Positions 22,289 to 29,170 of a stretch of DNA of 29,173 nucleotides are shown one piece after another. A program made the translations under genes and the position numbers. How positions within the stretch are numbered: position 1 is the stretch's first letter; each line of letters opens with the position of its first letter. The notes below the pieces were generated by a model, which was not told the origin of the DNA, did not search any database, and saw only the letters and a program-made list of their open reading frames with translations. The stretch is from an uncultured Collinsella sp. (GTDB lineage: Bacteria > Actinomycetota > Coriobacteriia > Coriobacteriales > Coriobacteriaceae), in assembly GCA_905208635.1 (NCBI GenBank), contig CAJLPX010000024.1, positions 1 to 29,173 on the forward strand, in the 5' to 3' direction.

Positions 22289-22521
22289 CAGAGATTGAGT
22301 GGCTGGACGGCCGTATGACGAAGGTGCCGGAGCTCGTCCTGGGCGATGCGCTCGGCGAGAGCGTCCAGGCGGAGCTCGATTTCGGGTTCGACGACGTGTT
22401 GGAGGGCCTTTGGGTCGAGGTGCGCCATCACGAGCGCCATCATGAGCAGGATAAGGGCGCACTACGGGCGCCCGGGATTTTGCGGCGCAACTCGGCGTGC
22501 CGAGTTCGTTTCCGCTGGTAG
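22285..22521 (+). CDS. Small acidic protein (78 aa), unknown
   Basis: Starts MTEIEWLDGRMTKVPELVLG and continues AELDFGFDDVLEGLWVEVRH, an acidic, natural-looking sequence, then turns basic (RRNSACRVRFRW). ATGA overlap with the preceding 39-aa ORF. The opposite strand also has an open, GC3-biased frame (from 22443) that reads plausibly at first, so strand assignment is uncertain. Convergent with the coupling-protein gene. Confidence 0.3.
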   Translation: MTEIEWLDGRMTKVPELVLGDALGESVQAELDFGFDDVLEGLWVEVRHHERHHEQDKGALRAPGILRRNSACRVRFRW

Positions 22522-22552
22522 CGTAGCCGGTTAAACCGGAAGGCGGTCACGG

Positions 22553-22592
22553 CCCGCCGTCATACGCGCCCCGCGCGCCGTATGACGGCGGG
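22553..22592. repeat. 14-bp GC-rich inverted repeat downstream of the coupling-protein gene
   Basis: CCCGCCGTCATACG (22553-22566) pairs with CGTATGACGGCGGG (22579-22592) around a 12-nt CG-rich loop. No T-tract on the minus strand, where the coupling-protein gene ends at 22623. It could be a factor-assisted terminator or a transfer-related (oriT-like) structure. A second, smaller palindrome (CCGGTTTAACCGG-like) lies at 22528-22540. Confidence 0.6.
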
Positions 22593-22622
22593 CGGTTTTC
22601 GCAGGCAGGGCCGTACGACGCG

Positions 22623-24581
22623 TCAGAACCCGTCGGGCGCGGCGGGCGCCTTGCGCTTCCTGCCGCCGGACGGCGACCCCTTGGGCTTTTTCGGCTTCTC
22701 CGGAATGCGCCACACCGGTGCCGGGGAGGTGTTGCGGGCCTCACCCTCGAGCGCCCGCGCGAGCAGCGCGCCCTCGGCCTCCGGCGACGTCAGGCCCAGC
22801 AGCGGCCCCAGGAACGTCTCGGTGATGTCGCGGCTGGCGAGCGCCATCGGTCCCTCCGCGTCGATCACGAGCGCGCCGTTCTCGCGCGCGCTCCAGGCCA
22901 TGAGCTCCGACGGGGTGATCAGCGGCCGGCGCGCCACGGAGAACGACTTGCCGGACGAGGAGCTCTGCGTCCCCTTGGTGGAGCTCTGCCCGGTCGTCTT
23001 GACGCTGTAGTCGCCGAGACGCTTGCTGATCTCCTCCGCCTCGCCGACGGACTCAACCGAGAGGACGACCTGGGTGCCGAGCAGCGCCAGCAGCGCGTCC
23101 GACTCGGCCCTGGAGTAGCCGCACCGCGCCTCGAGCAGATGGGTGTTCTGGAGCACGAAGACGACGTGCAGGCCGATGCTCCGGACCTCGGCGAGGTCGC
23201 CGAGGAGGCGGGGGATCTTGGGGATTCCGGACCCCTCGTCGATGGCGAGCAGGGTCTCCGCCGGCAGCCTGCCGCCGGACAGGCGCGCTGTCTCGCGCAG
23301 CGCCGACAGCGCCTGCGAGAAGATGCACGAGACGAGCGCGCCGCGGTCGCCCCGGTCCGTCGCGCTGGCGATGTAGAGGATGGTCGGCTTGCGCCCGACC
23401 GACGCGAGGTCGACCTCGCCGCCCCAGAGCATGCGGCTGACGTCGTCGTCGCAGAAGGACATGAGGTAGTTGCGCGCGGTGGAGACGAGGGCCTCGCCCC
23501 CGCCGCCGTTCGACGAGGCGACGAGGAGGAACTGGCGCGCCGGGTTTCCCGCCGGCAGGTCCGCGGCGAGCTCCTCCAGCGACTTGACCGCGCTCTTCCC
23601 GTCGCGGGGCTCCAGGAGCGCGAGCACGGTCGAGAGGTTCCGCGCGCCGTCGGGGATCCGCCCGTCCGTAATCGCGAGCAGGCAGAGGCCGGTCAGCAGG
23701 TTGCGGCTGGCGTCCGTGAAGAACCTCTGGCCAGAGGAGAAGGCGTCGGGCACGATGGCCGTCGACAGCTCGCGGAGCTCGGCCACGGCACCTGCGACGC
23801 CCTCGGTCCCGAGTGCCGCGATGGCGCGGTCGAGGGGGTTGAACCTCGCCGACTTGACGGGCTCGTCGAGCCGGATGGCGACGACCTCCATCCCGGCCCT
23901 CCTGGCGAGCGGCTCGGTCCATGCGCGAATCTCGGACTTCGGGTCGTGGACGATGACGGACGTCGGGATCCCGTGGGCGTTGCGGTCGATCGCCGCGACG
24001 ATCGAGGGTGCCGTCGCACGTCTGCTCTTGCCCGCGCCGCTGCCCGCCCTTATGAGGCAGTGGACGGCGGGGACCATCGCGATACCACCACCGATGCAGC
24101 CGGCCGCCACGAGTCCCTCCGCGGCGGCCTTTCCGTCCCAAGGAGGGCAACGCCTCGCGACCCTGGAGGGCCTCGACTCGAGCCAGGCGTCCCCGTGCGT
24201 GCGCGTGGGCGCGCGGTCGCCGGCGAACGTTCCGTCGTGGAGTCTCGCCCATGAACGGGCCCAAGAAACGAGGCCGAGGATGAGGACGGCCGTCGCGACG
24301 AGGGCGAGGGCCGCGAGCACCTCTCCTATCTCGCCCGACGCCGCCGCGTCGGCGGCCGCTTCGAGAGGGCTGCGGAAGACGTAGGCGGGCTCGGGGCCCG
24401 GGTCGTCCGTGGGCAGCCGCAGCAGGACGGAGAGGCCCGAGATGAGGGATAGAGTCCACCACCTGGCGTAGTCCCAGGCGCTGGCGGTCGCGGCGCAAGC
24501 TATGACGGCGGCGACGCCTTGGGCCGCGAGCGTGCCGGCGAGTTCCTTTTTCATATCGCGGTTGAAGGATTTCGGTTTCAT
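22623..24581 (-). CDS. VirD4/TraG-type coupling protein (T4CP)
   Basis: 652 residues. An ATPase that docks the relaxase-DNA complex to a secretion channel. Two N-terminal hydrophobic segments (about 18-55 and 84-106) are followed by the TraG/TraD ATPase domain: Walker A IRAGSGAGKS at 177-186, Walker B TLLAIDEG with D448-E449, VIVHDPKSE near 210, and VFVLQNTHLL with the usual TraG glutamine. A Ser/Thr-rich stretch (STKGTQSSSSGKS) and a Lys/Arg/Pro-rich tail end it. ATG 24581 overlaps the relaxase stop (ATGA); a longer frame upstream to 25574 is a shadow of the relaxase. Very GC-rich. Its presence without a secretion system suggests that it adapts the element to a helper's channel. Confidence 0.9.
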   Translation of the reverse strand: MKPKSFNRDMKKELAGTLAAQGVAAVIACAATASAWDYARWWTLSLISGLSVLLRLPTDDPGPEPAYVFRSPLEAAADAAASGEIGEVLAALALVATAVLILGLVSWARSWARLHDGTFAGDRAPTRTHGDAWLESRPSRVARRCPPWDGKAAAEGLVAAGCIGGGIAMVPAVHCLIRAGSGAGKSRRATAPSIVAAIDRNAHGIPTSVIVHDPKSEIRAWTEPLARRAGMEVVAIRLDEPVKSARFNPLDRAIAALGTEGVAGAVAELRELSTAIVPDAFSSGQRFFTDASRNLLTGLCLLAITDGRIPDGARNLSTVLALLEPRDGKSAVKSLEELAADLPAGNPARQFLLVASSNGGGGEALVSTARNYLMSFCDDDVSRMLWGGEVDLASVGRKPTILYIASATDRGDRGALVSCIFSQALSALRETARLSGGRLPAETLLAIDEGSGIPKIPRLLGDLAEVRSIGLHVVFVLQNTHLLEARCGYSRAESDALLALLGTQVVLSVESVGEAEEISKRLGDYSVKTTGQSSTKGTQSSSSGKSFSVARRPLITPSELMAWSARENGALVIDAEGPMALASRDITETFLGPLLGLTSPEAEGALLARALEGEARNTSPAPVWRIPEKPKKPKGSPSGGRKRKAPAAPDGF

Positions 24582-25933
24582 CTCGTCATCGTCCTCTCTA
24601 TCCTGTTTGCTATCTTCAGCGCGGGGACGCTCGACGGCCCGGTGCCGCCGGAGGCGAGGACCCTCAGGGTCGCGGCGATGAGTCTCAGCGCCCTCTCGCC
24701 GGCCTCGTCTCCCATGTCGCGTCCTCTGGCGTCCCGTGTGGCCTCCCTGGCGACCAGTGCCGCCATCGCGGCGGCGCGCCCTAGGGCGGTGCCTGCCGAC
24801 GGGGCGCGCCTGAATGCCTGGTCCGCCGTGGGACACCCCCTGAGGTCTGCCGGCTCGAGGGTCCGGCCGCGCGCGGCCTTTCGCGCGAGCCTCTCGAGGC
24901 GCGTCTTCGGGATGCAGGCCCGGGCCTCGGTGGCGAGTCCGGCCTCCCGCCGCCTCTCCGTCGCGGGGCCGGTTTGGGGCGCGGCGCGTCGCGTCGGCAC
25001 CTCCTCGCGAGCCGGCGTTCTGTCCGGGACTATGACCCGCAGCGCCGCGTTCTCGCACCGGAGGCCGAGGTCGGCGGCCGCCTTGCGGACGTAGGCGTCC
25101 CGCGCCTCCCCGGTCAGGCACTTGAGGTCGGCGCACCTCTCGACCGCCTTCCTGTGGCGCTCCAGCGCGCCGGCGAGCTCGGGGGAGTCGGACGCCGCCC
25201 GGTCGAGGGCCTCCCTCAACGCGGCGGAGGCCTCCGGGTGGAAACGCCTGAGGTGGGCGGCCTCGATCCTTCCGTCCGGCGGCAGGCCGATGCCGAGCTT
25301 TCCGCGGTCGATTCGCGCAACTGCTTCCAGGGCCGCCTTCCTCGCGAGGTCGCGCTCGATGTACGCTTCCCGCAGCAGCGGTGCCATGGCCTTCGAGGAG
25401 ATCTCGAGCCTGGCCGCCTCCATCTTCCCCTTTGGCAGCAGGGAGTCCCAGTCGCCCGAGCGGTCGACCGTGAGGATGTGGACGTGGTGGCTCGTGCCGT
25501 TGATATGCATCGCCGCGTAGAACTCCACGCGGCTCTCGGGCACGCCGGTCATCTCGGAGAAGAGCCTCGGCCACTCGGAGCGCACCAGGGCCTGCCAGGC
25601 GTCCAGGCGGTCGAGTCCGGCCCCGGGGGCGATGTCGTTCGGGACCGTGACGACGGTGGTGAGCACCGCGCCGCCGTTTTGGGCGATGGCGCGCCTGGCC
25701 TCCGCCACGGGGACCGGGCCGTCCGCGCCCCAGAGGCCGCCGGTCGAGCCGGTCCTGTTCGCGGCGTAGGCGGCCAGGCCGTCCACGCCGAGCCTCCGCC
25801 CGTCGGCCTCGCTGAGCTCGATGACGACGCCCCGGCGGGTGCCCGCGTAGGCCGCGAGGCCGGCTGCCGAGGCCCTCGCCACCGCCCCGGCGCGGACGAC
25901 GGAGTGGTTGACGATGACGGGCGGGCTAGCCAT
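24578..25933 (-). CDS. Conjugative relaxase (MobP/MobL-like)
   Basis: 451 residues. Nicks one strand at oriT and pilots it through conjugation. The N-terminal relaxase domain has the metal-binding three-His cluster HINGTSHHVH (H143, H150, H152) after VPESRVEFYAAM, with candidate nucleophile tyrosines Y29 or Y56 near the N-terminus. The C-terminal 250 residues are Arg/Ala-rich and helical. ATG 25933 with GGGAG 7 bases upstream is chosen over GTG 25939. It overlaps the accessory gene by 8 bp and the coupling gene by 4 bp, a tight operon. The exact MOB subfamily is not certain. GC content is much higher than in the cargo region. Confidence 0.82.
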   Translation of the reverse strand: MASPPVIVNHSVVRAGAVARASAAGLAAYAGTRRGVVIELSEADGRRLGVDGLAAYAANRTGSTGGLWGADGPVPVAEARRAIAQNGGAVLTTVVTVPNDIAPGAGLDRLDAWQALVRSEWPRLFSEMTGVPESRVEFYAAMHINGTSHHVHILTVDRSGDWDSLLPKGKMEAARLEISSKAMAPLLREAYIERDLARKAALEAVARIDRGKLGIGLPPDGRIEAAHLRRFHPEASAALREALDRAASDSPELAGALERHRKAVERCADLKCLTGEARDAYVRKAAADLGLRCENAALRVIVPDRTPAREEVPTRRAAPQTGPATERRREAGLATEARACIPKTRLERLARKAARGRTLEPADLRGCPTADQAFRRAPSAGTALGRAAAMAALVAREATRDARGRDMGDEAGERALRLIAATLRVLASGGTGPSSVPALKIANRIERTMTR

Positions 25934-26387
25934 CGGCACGCTCCCGCGCGTGGAGCTTCACCTCGTCGATCCTGCCGAGGCCAGCGCGGCTGAGCTCGCC
26001 GGCCTGCGCGAGGTAGTTCTTCCAGATGTCCGCGACAGGGACGTCCTCGAGCGAGGCGTAGGACGCCTTGAGGACGTCGGCCGACATGAGGCCGGCCATG
26101 ATGGCGGCGGTCATGGGGCGCGAGAGGACTGCGGCGATGCGGTCCTCGGTGGCGTCGAGCTTGCGCTCGATGTCGAGTGCGGCGACGTCCATGCGCGCGT
26201 CGACGATGCCGCGGATGAAGCCCGCGACCTCGTTGCCGTAGAGGTCGAGCTCCCCCGCGGCGAGCGCCGAGCGCAGGAGAGAGCGGATCTCGTCGCTGAC
26301 GTTGGAGTTGTCGAGCTCCGCCCGCGTCTTGAGGGCGGTGTAGAGTTTGTTGTCGATTTTTACGCTGATGGTTTTGGTTTCGGTCAT
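25926..26387 (-). CDS. Ribbon-helix-helix mobilization accessory protein (MobC-like)
   Basis: 153 residues. The N-terminus KTISVKIDNKLYTALKTRAE then LDNSNVSDEIRSLLRSAL is a classical ribbon-helix-helix DNA-binding fold, as in relaxosome accessory proteins that bend oriT and recruit the relaxase. The middle (VDARMDVAALDIERKLDATE) is helical, probably for oligomerisation. GGAG lies before the ATG. First gene of the mob operon; oriT is expected close by, upstream or within 26388-26432. Confidence 0.8.
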   Translation of the reverse strand: MTETKTISVKIDNKLYTALKTRAELDNSNVSDEIRSLLRSALAAGELDLYGNEVAGFIRGIVDARMDVAALDIERKLDATEDRIAAVLSRPMTAAIMAGLMSADVLKASYASLEDVPVADIWKNYLAQAGELSRAGLGRIDEVKLHARERADG

Positions 26388-26400
26388 AGGGTCTCCTCAT

Positions 26401-26427
26401 AAAACAGGGGACCGTTTGGCCCCCTGT
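26401..26427 (-). terminator. Terminator after the 52-aa ORF, or oriT-proximal hairpin
   Basis: ACAGGGG (26404-26410) pairs with CCCCTGT (26421-26427), with an inner CC/GG; on the minus strand it is followed by TTTT. It lies directly upstream of the MobC-like gene, so an oriT role is also possible. Confidence 0.65.
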
Positions 26428-26432
26428 GGTGT

Positions 26433-26591
26433 CTATTCGTCTTCCGTGTATGTAATCGGATAGCCTTTTGGCGCTTTAGCCGCCGGCAAGGGCGTATATG
26501 CGATGAACTCGTTTATGATTCGGACGGCATCGAAATCAATCAACTCTGCAATTATTTCAATGGGTCCGGCGTTGAATTTGTTAATACCCAT
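26433..26591 (-). CDS. Small protein of unknown function (52 aa)
   Basis: Starts MGINKFNAGPIEIIAELIDF and ends in a Pro/Tyr-rich acidic tail (GYPITYTEDE). GGAG lies 5 bases before the ATG. It sits between the excisionase-like gene and the mob operon, followed by a terminator. No family recognised. Confidence 0.55.
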   Translation of the reverse strand: MGINKFNAGPIEIIAELIDFDAVRIINEFIAYTPLPAAKAPKGYPITYTEDE

Positions 26592-26634
26592 GTTTGCTCC
26601 GAGCTCAGTTGGTCTTAGCCGGCGCTCGCTACAT

Positions 26635-26841
26635 TTAGTTGACGCCGATGTAGCTAAGAACGCTGTCGCGATTGATGCGCCACAGCTTCCCGCACTTCAC
26701 GGCTTTGAACGTTCCGTTCTGGCAGAGTCTGTAGACGGAGCGGTCGCTGATACCGAGCAGGTGGGCGACAGGTATCGGATCAACGATGTCTGGCATCGTG
26801 CGAAAAGCATCAAGAGTGATGCGTTTGCTCTCAACTTCAAT
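26635..26841 (-). CDS. Excisionase-like HTH protein (Xis candidate)
   Basis: Reads VAHLLGISDRSVYRLCQNGT, then KAVKCGKLWRINRDSVLSYI: a MerR/excisionase-type HTH (HTH_17), the usual directionality factor next to a tyrosine integrase. The frame from ATG 26796 gives 53 residues but lacks a ribosome site. AAGGAGG lies 5 bases before an in-frame ATT at 26841, which would give 68 residues, nearer the usual size; no ATG, GTG or TTG is in frame there. So either an ATT start is used or the 53-aa form is made. It overlaps the end of the integrase frame by a few bases. Likely needed for excision. Confidence 0.6.
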   Translation of the reverse strand: MEVESKRITLDAFRTMPDIVDPIPVAHLLGISDRSVYRLCQNGTFKAVKCGKLWRINRDSVLSYIGVN

Positions 26842-28243
26842 TTCGACCTCCTTTCTGTCTGCTGCCGTCTCTTTGAGATCTAGTCTGGAGCGTCTTGGGC
26901 GACGGATTCAAAAACGCGGTCATGGCGGACGATACGGACCCGGTGGACTGAAATGACTTACTACGGGAAGGTATAGGAAAGGCCGCGATGCAGTATCGCG
27001 GCCTTCGATTAGGTCTTATCCGGTTTTTTTGGAGACTATGGGCGCTCTTATAAAGGCGTCCTAGGGCGTTCATTGCCGATGCAGTTGCCTTCGGGTCGGC
27101 GCTGGCGTATCTATCTAGGGTCATGGAGGCTTTGGAGTGACCCATCAGGCTTGCGAGCGTTCTTGGGTCTACGCCGTTGGCGACAGCGTATGTTGCGAAG
27201 CTGTGCCTTAGGTCATGGAAGGTTACCGTGTTCCTGTTTAATACTCCATGAAGGTTTAGCGCCTTGGAGAGCGCACGCCAAGCGTCATTGACCCTGGGCG
27301 GCTTGAGGAACGAGCCGTCGGGAAAGCCCAGCACGAACATCTCCCCGCTGAATTCAGTCCCAAGCCTGGTACATTCTTCTTCCATGTTTCGCTTGCGTGC
27401 GGCTAGATCGTGCATGAGGTCCTCCGGGCAATTCGGAATTGTCCGTCTACTGCTGACGCTTTTGGGGCCTTTGATGTAGAACTCGGTGTCGGTGTGCCCG
27501 ATTGCGGCCTCCACGCGAATCGAGGAATGGGAAAAGTCGACACATTTCCACTTCAGGGCGCAAAGTTCACCTCGACGAAGTCCTGTATACAGGGCGATTT
27601 TCGCGGCTAGAATTGCCGGGACATCTATGGATGTGTTGAGGGTGTTTAGGACGCGCACCCTTTCTCTTCCGGTAAGTGAATTCGGTCGTCCGTAGTTGGC
27701 ATCCTCGTTCTTGGGAACCTTGGCCCATGCGGCAACATTTTCCGAGACTAGCTTTTTCCTTAGCCCGTATTTCAATGAGCCCCTCAACAGCCTGAGGGAA
27801 TTGCATGCAGTTGATCTCGCATGCTTCTTCGCCATTACGCTGACCCATTCCTGAACGTCTTCTTCGGTCAGGTCTTCTAGGGGGATGCTGCCAATATAAG
27901 GTTCGATGTTTCGACGGAGCATGCCTGAATAGCCGGTTGCGGTTGAACGCGCGATGTCGGCGCACTCCATTGTTATATAGCTAGACACTAGTTCGGCGAC
28001 TGAAATCGAGCTCGTTGGTTTCATTGCCTCGGCTTCCGCTTCTGCATTCAGGTGAGCGCGGATGGCCTCGGCTTCCACCATTGCAGCATCACGATGTTTA
28101 TGGCTTCGACCTTTATCGCGGCCTCGATGCTCAAGAAGTTGGGTCTTCTTGCGCCAGGCTCCATCCTCGAAGTAGGGGAACTGCGCGCGCCAGCGGTCGC
28201 TCATGTACTTATATATAGATGAGGTAGCGTATTTCTCTTCCAT
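26837..28243 (-). CDS. int: Tyrosine integrase of the element
   Basis: 468 residues from ATG 28243 (AGGAGG 5 bases upstream; the upstream ATG at 28264 lacks one). An N-terminal AP2-like arm-binding region (about 1-60) is followed by the SAM-like core-binding domain (about 70-150) and the catalytic domain with Arg in YTGLRRGEL, HDLRHSFAT, LMGHSKASMT and Tyr in LDRYA. Integrases of this type usually stop at about 390-410 residues. Here an A7 run (27024-27030) keeps the frame open for about 60 further unnatural residues, straight through a terminator-like hairpin. One A fewer would stop translation at residue 408. Three TGTGCAA repeats lie in its 5' leader, so Int may regulate itself. Confidence 0.92.
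   Translation of the reverse strand: MEEKYATSSIYKYMSDRWRAQFPYFEDGAWRKKTQLLEHRGRDKGRSHKHRDAAMVEAEAIRAHLNAEAEAEAMKPTSSISVAELVSSYITMECADIARSTATGYSGMLRRNIEPYIGSIPLEDLTEEDVQEWVSVMAKKHARSTACNSLRLLRGSLKYGLRKKLVSENVAAWAKVPKNEDANYGRPNSLTGRERVRVLNTLNTSIDVPAILAAKIALYTGLRRGELCALKWKCVDFSHSSIRVEAAIGHTDTEFYIKGPKSVSSRRTIPNCPEDLMHDLAARKRNMEEECTRLGTEFSGEMFVLGFPDGSFLKPPRVNDAWRALSKALNLHGVLNRNTVTFHDLRHSFATYAVANGVDPRTLASLMGHSKASMTLDRYASADPKATASAMNALGRLYKSAHSLQKNRIRPNRRPRYCIAAFPIPSRSKSFQSTGSVSSAMTAFLNPSPKTLQTRSQRDGSRQKGGRN
26979..27005 (-). terminator. Terminator-like hairpin inside the extended int frame
   Basis: AAGGCCGCGAT (26979-26989) pairs perfectly with ATCGCGGCCTT (26995-27005) around a 5-nt loop; on the minus strand TTTCC follows. 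It lies 11-14 bases after the stop codon that int would use in a shifted frame. Confidence 0.6.
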
Positions 28244-28253
28244 TGTTCCTCCG

Positions 28254-28283
28254 TGTGCAATCACGTGTGCAATGACTGTGCAA
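28254..28283. repeat. Right integrase arm-type sites: three TGTGCAA repeats
   Basis: TGTGCAA at 28254-28260, 28266-28272 and 28277-28283 (spacings 12 and 11), same orientation as the left array. They lie in the int leader, 115 bp inside attR. A GAGACGTCTC palindrome is nearby, and TATAGT in the minus direction could be the int -10. Confidence 0.75.
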
Positions 28284-28397
28284 TTTGACTGTTTCGGAGA
28301 CGTCTCAAGTGAGACTATAGGCGGAAAATGAAAGAAAAACGCGAGGTCACGGTCGGCATAGTCGCAGATGAACGCTAATAAACGATAAGGACACCGA

Positions 28398-28443
28398 TGT
28401 AATCAGTGGGTTGCAGGTTCGATTCCTGTCACTGGCTCCATGA
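28398..28443 (+). repeat. attR: 46-bp copy of the tRNA-Thr 3' half
   Basis: Identical to 13512-13557. It cannot form a tRNA by itself because the 5' half is absent upstream. Confidence 0.95.
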
Positions 28444-28449
28444 GAGTTT

Positions 28450-28480
28450 CGGGCTCTGTCTCTATATGGGACAGGGCCCG
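28450..28480 (+). terminator. Original tRNA-Thr terminator, displaced by integration
   Basis: CGGGCTCTGTC (28450-28460) pairs with GACAGGGCCCG (28470-28480; one T-G pair), followed by TTTCTATTT. It lies immediately after attR. Confidence 0.85.
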
Positions 28481-28534
28481 TTTCTATTTATGTTGACATG
28501 TCAGCGGGTTTGACTCCCACCAGGCTTTAGGTTT

Positions 28535-28751
28535 GTCTCGATCTGTAACACGGGCGGGCTGAAGACCCTCCTTATTGTTACAGATCGAGACATTGCCAAG
28601 GGACGGACGATAACATCTCGGTCTGTAACACGAAGAGGCTGAAAACCGTTCTTACTGTTACAGATTGAGACGTAAGCTGGGGTCTCTGCGTAATATCTCG
28701 ACCTGTAACAGATAGGGGAGAAAATGTTCTCTATATGTTACAGATCGAGAC
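28535..28751. repeat. Three hairpins repeated at an exact 80-bp period
   Basis: Units at 28535-28591, 28615-28671 and 28695-28751. Each is 57 nt: a 16-nt arm (GTCTCGATCTGTAACA type), 25-nt centre, 16-nt arm (TGTTACAGATCGAGAC type). The centres differ but extend the stem to different degrees, best in unit 3. Spacers are 23 nt and not similar. No T-tract. Confidence 0.85.
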
Positions 28752-28783
28752 AAAAGCCGTGTCGAGCTCGGCTGCCCCCCCCT

Positions 28784-28926
28784 GAGCGTGGATTATCGGA
28801 CGTACGAGCGTGGAAAATCTCCCGCTTAGTGAATGATCGTGGATAATCTGCCACTTTGGCCTTGGGGGCACGGCAAAGTGGGAGATTATCCACGCTCGAT
28901 TTCAAACGGAAGAAAATCCACGCTCG
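28784..28926. repeat. Cluster of GAGCGTGGATAATCTCCC-type motifs
   Basis: Copies or half-sites begin at 28784, 28806 and 28836 in one orientation and near 28880 and 28912 in the other. 28838-28858 and 28874-28894 form a 21-bp stem with one mismatch. Same family as the palindrome at 163-220. Confidence 0.75.
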
Positions 28927-29140
28927 AATCTGCCGCGGAAGCCCGATCTCGACCTATATATAGGTGCAAATAGGCTGTTATCGAAGTTCGATCCTGAAGG
29001 TGTACTCCACTACACCAAAGTGTTAGCTTGGGAAACGTCACCTCTGTATCCAAAACCACCGTCCTTCACATCCAAACTCAACAAAATCGCAGGTCACGGC
29101 TATATAGATACGCCCGGCACCGTGTATCTAGAGGTTTTCG

Positions 29141-29170
29141 TTGACAGCCCCCAAGGTTGCATCGTATTAT
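29141..29170 (+). promoter_or_regulatory. Strong sigma70-type promoter at the window edge
   Basis: TTGACA (29141-29146), an 18-nt spacer, then TATTAT (29165-29170). A short inverted repeat (TAGATAC/GTATCTA, 29105-29130) lies just upstream and may be an operator. The gene served lies beyond the window. Confidence 0.75.

Larger units (their letters stand above)
13512..28443. mobile_element. Integrative mobilizable element in tRNA-Thr (about 14.9 kb)
   Basis: Bounded by 46-bp direct repeats derived from the tRNA-Thr 3' half. A tyrosine integrase at the right end reads inward from attR, followed by an excisionase-like gene and a small ORF, then mobilization accessory protein, relaxase and coupling protein, all on the minus strand. 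No VirB4, VirB6 or other mating-pair genes are present, so transfer would need a helper. The left half carries cargo and decayed genes. Repeated TGTGCAA sites lie inside both ends. Confidence 0.9.

Noticed and set aside
21782..22462. Minus-strand ORFs between the DUF1648 gene and the mob region
   Set aside because: No ribosome site, Pro/Arg/Ser-rich tails and competing open frames on the other strand; no single frame is convincing.
23139..24254. 371-residue forward ORF over the coupling-protein gene
   Set aside because: Antisense shadow in very GC-rich DNA; the minus-strand frame has clear Walker motifs.
24582..25574. Upstream extension of the coupling-protein frame
   Set aside because: Lies out of frame within the relaxase gene and is Arg/Gly/Pro-rich; the ATGA overlap at 24581 marks the real start.
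28535..28751. CRISPR array
   Set aside because: Units are long palindromes with differing centres and only three copies; spacers are 23 nt and there are no cas genes.
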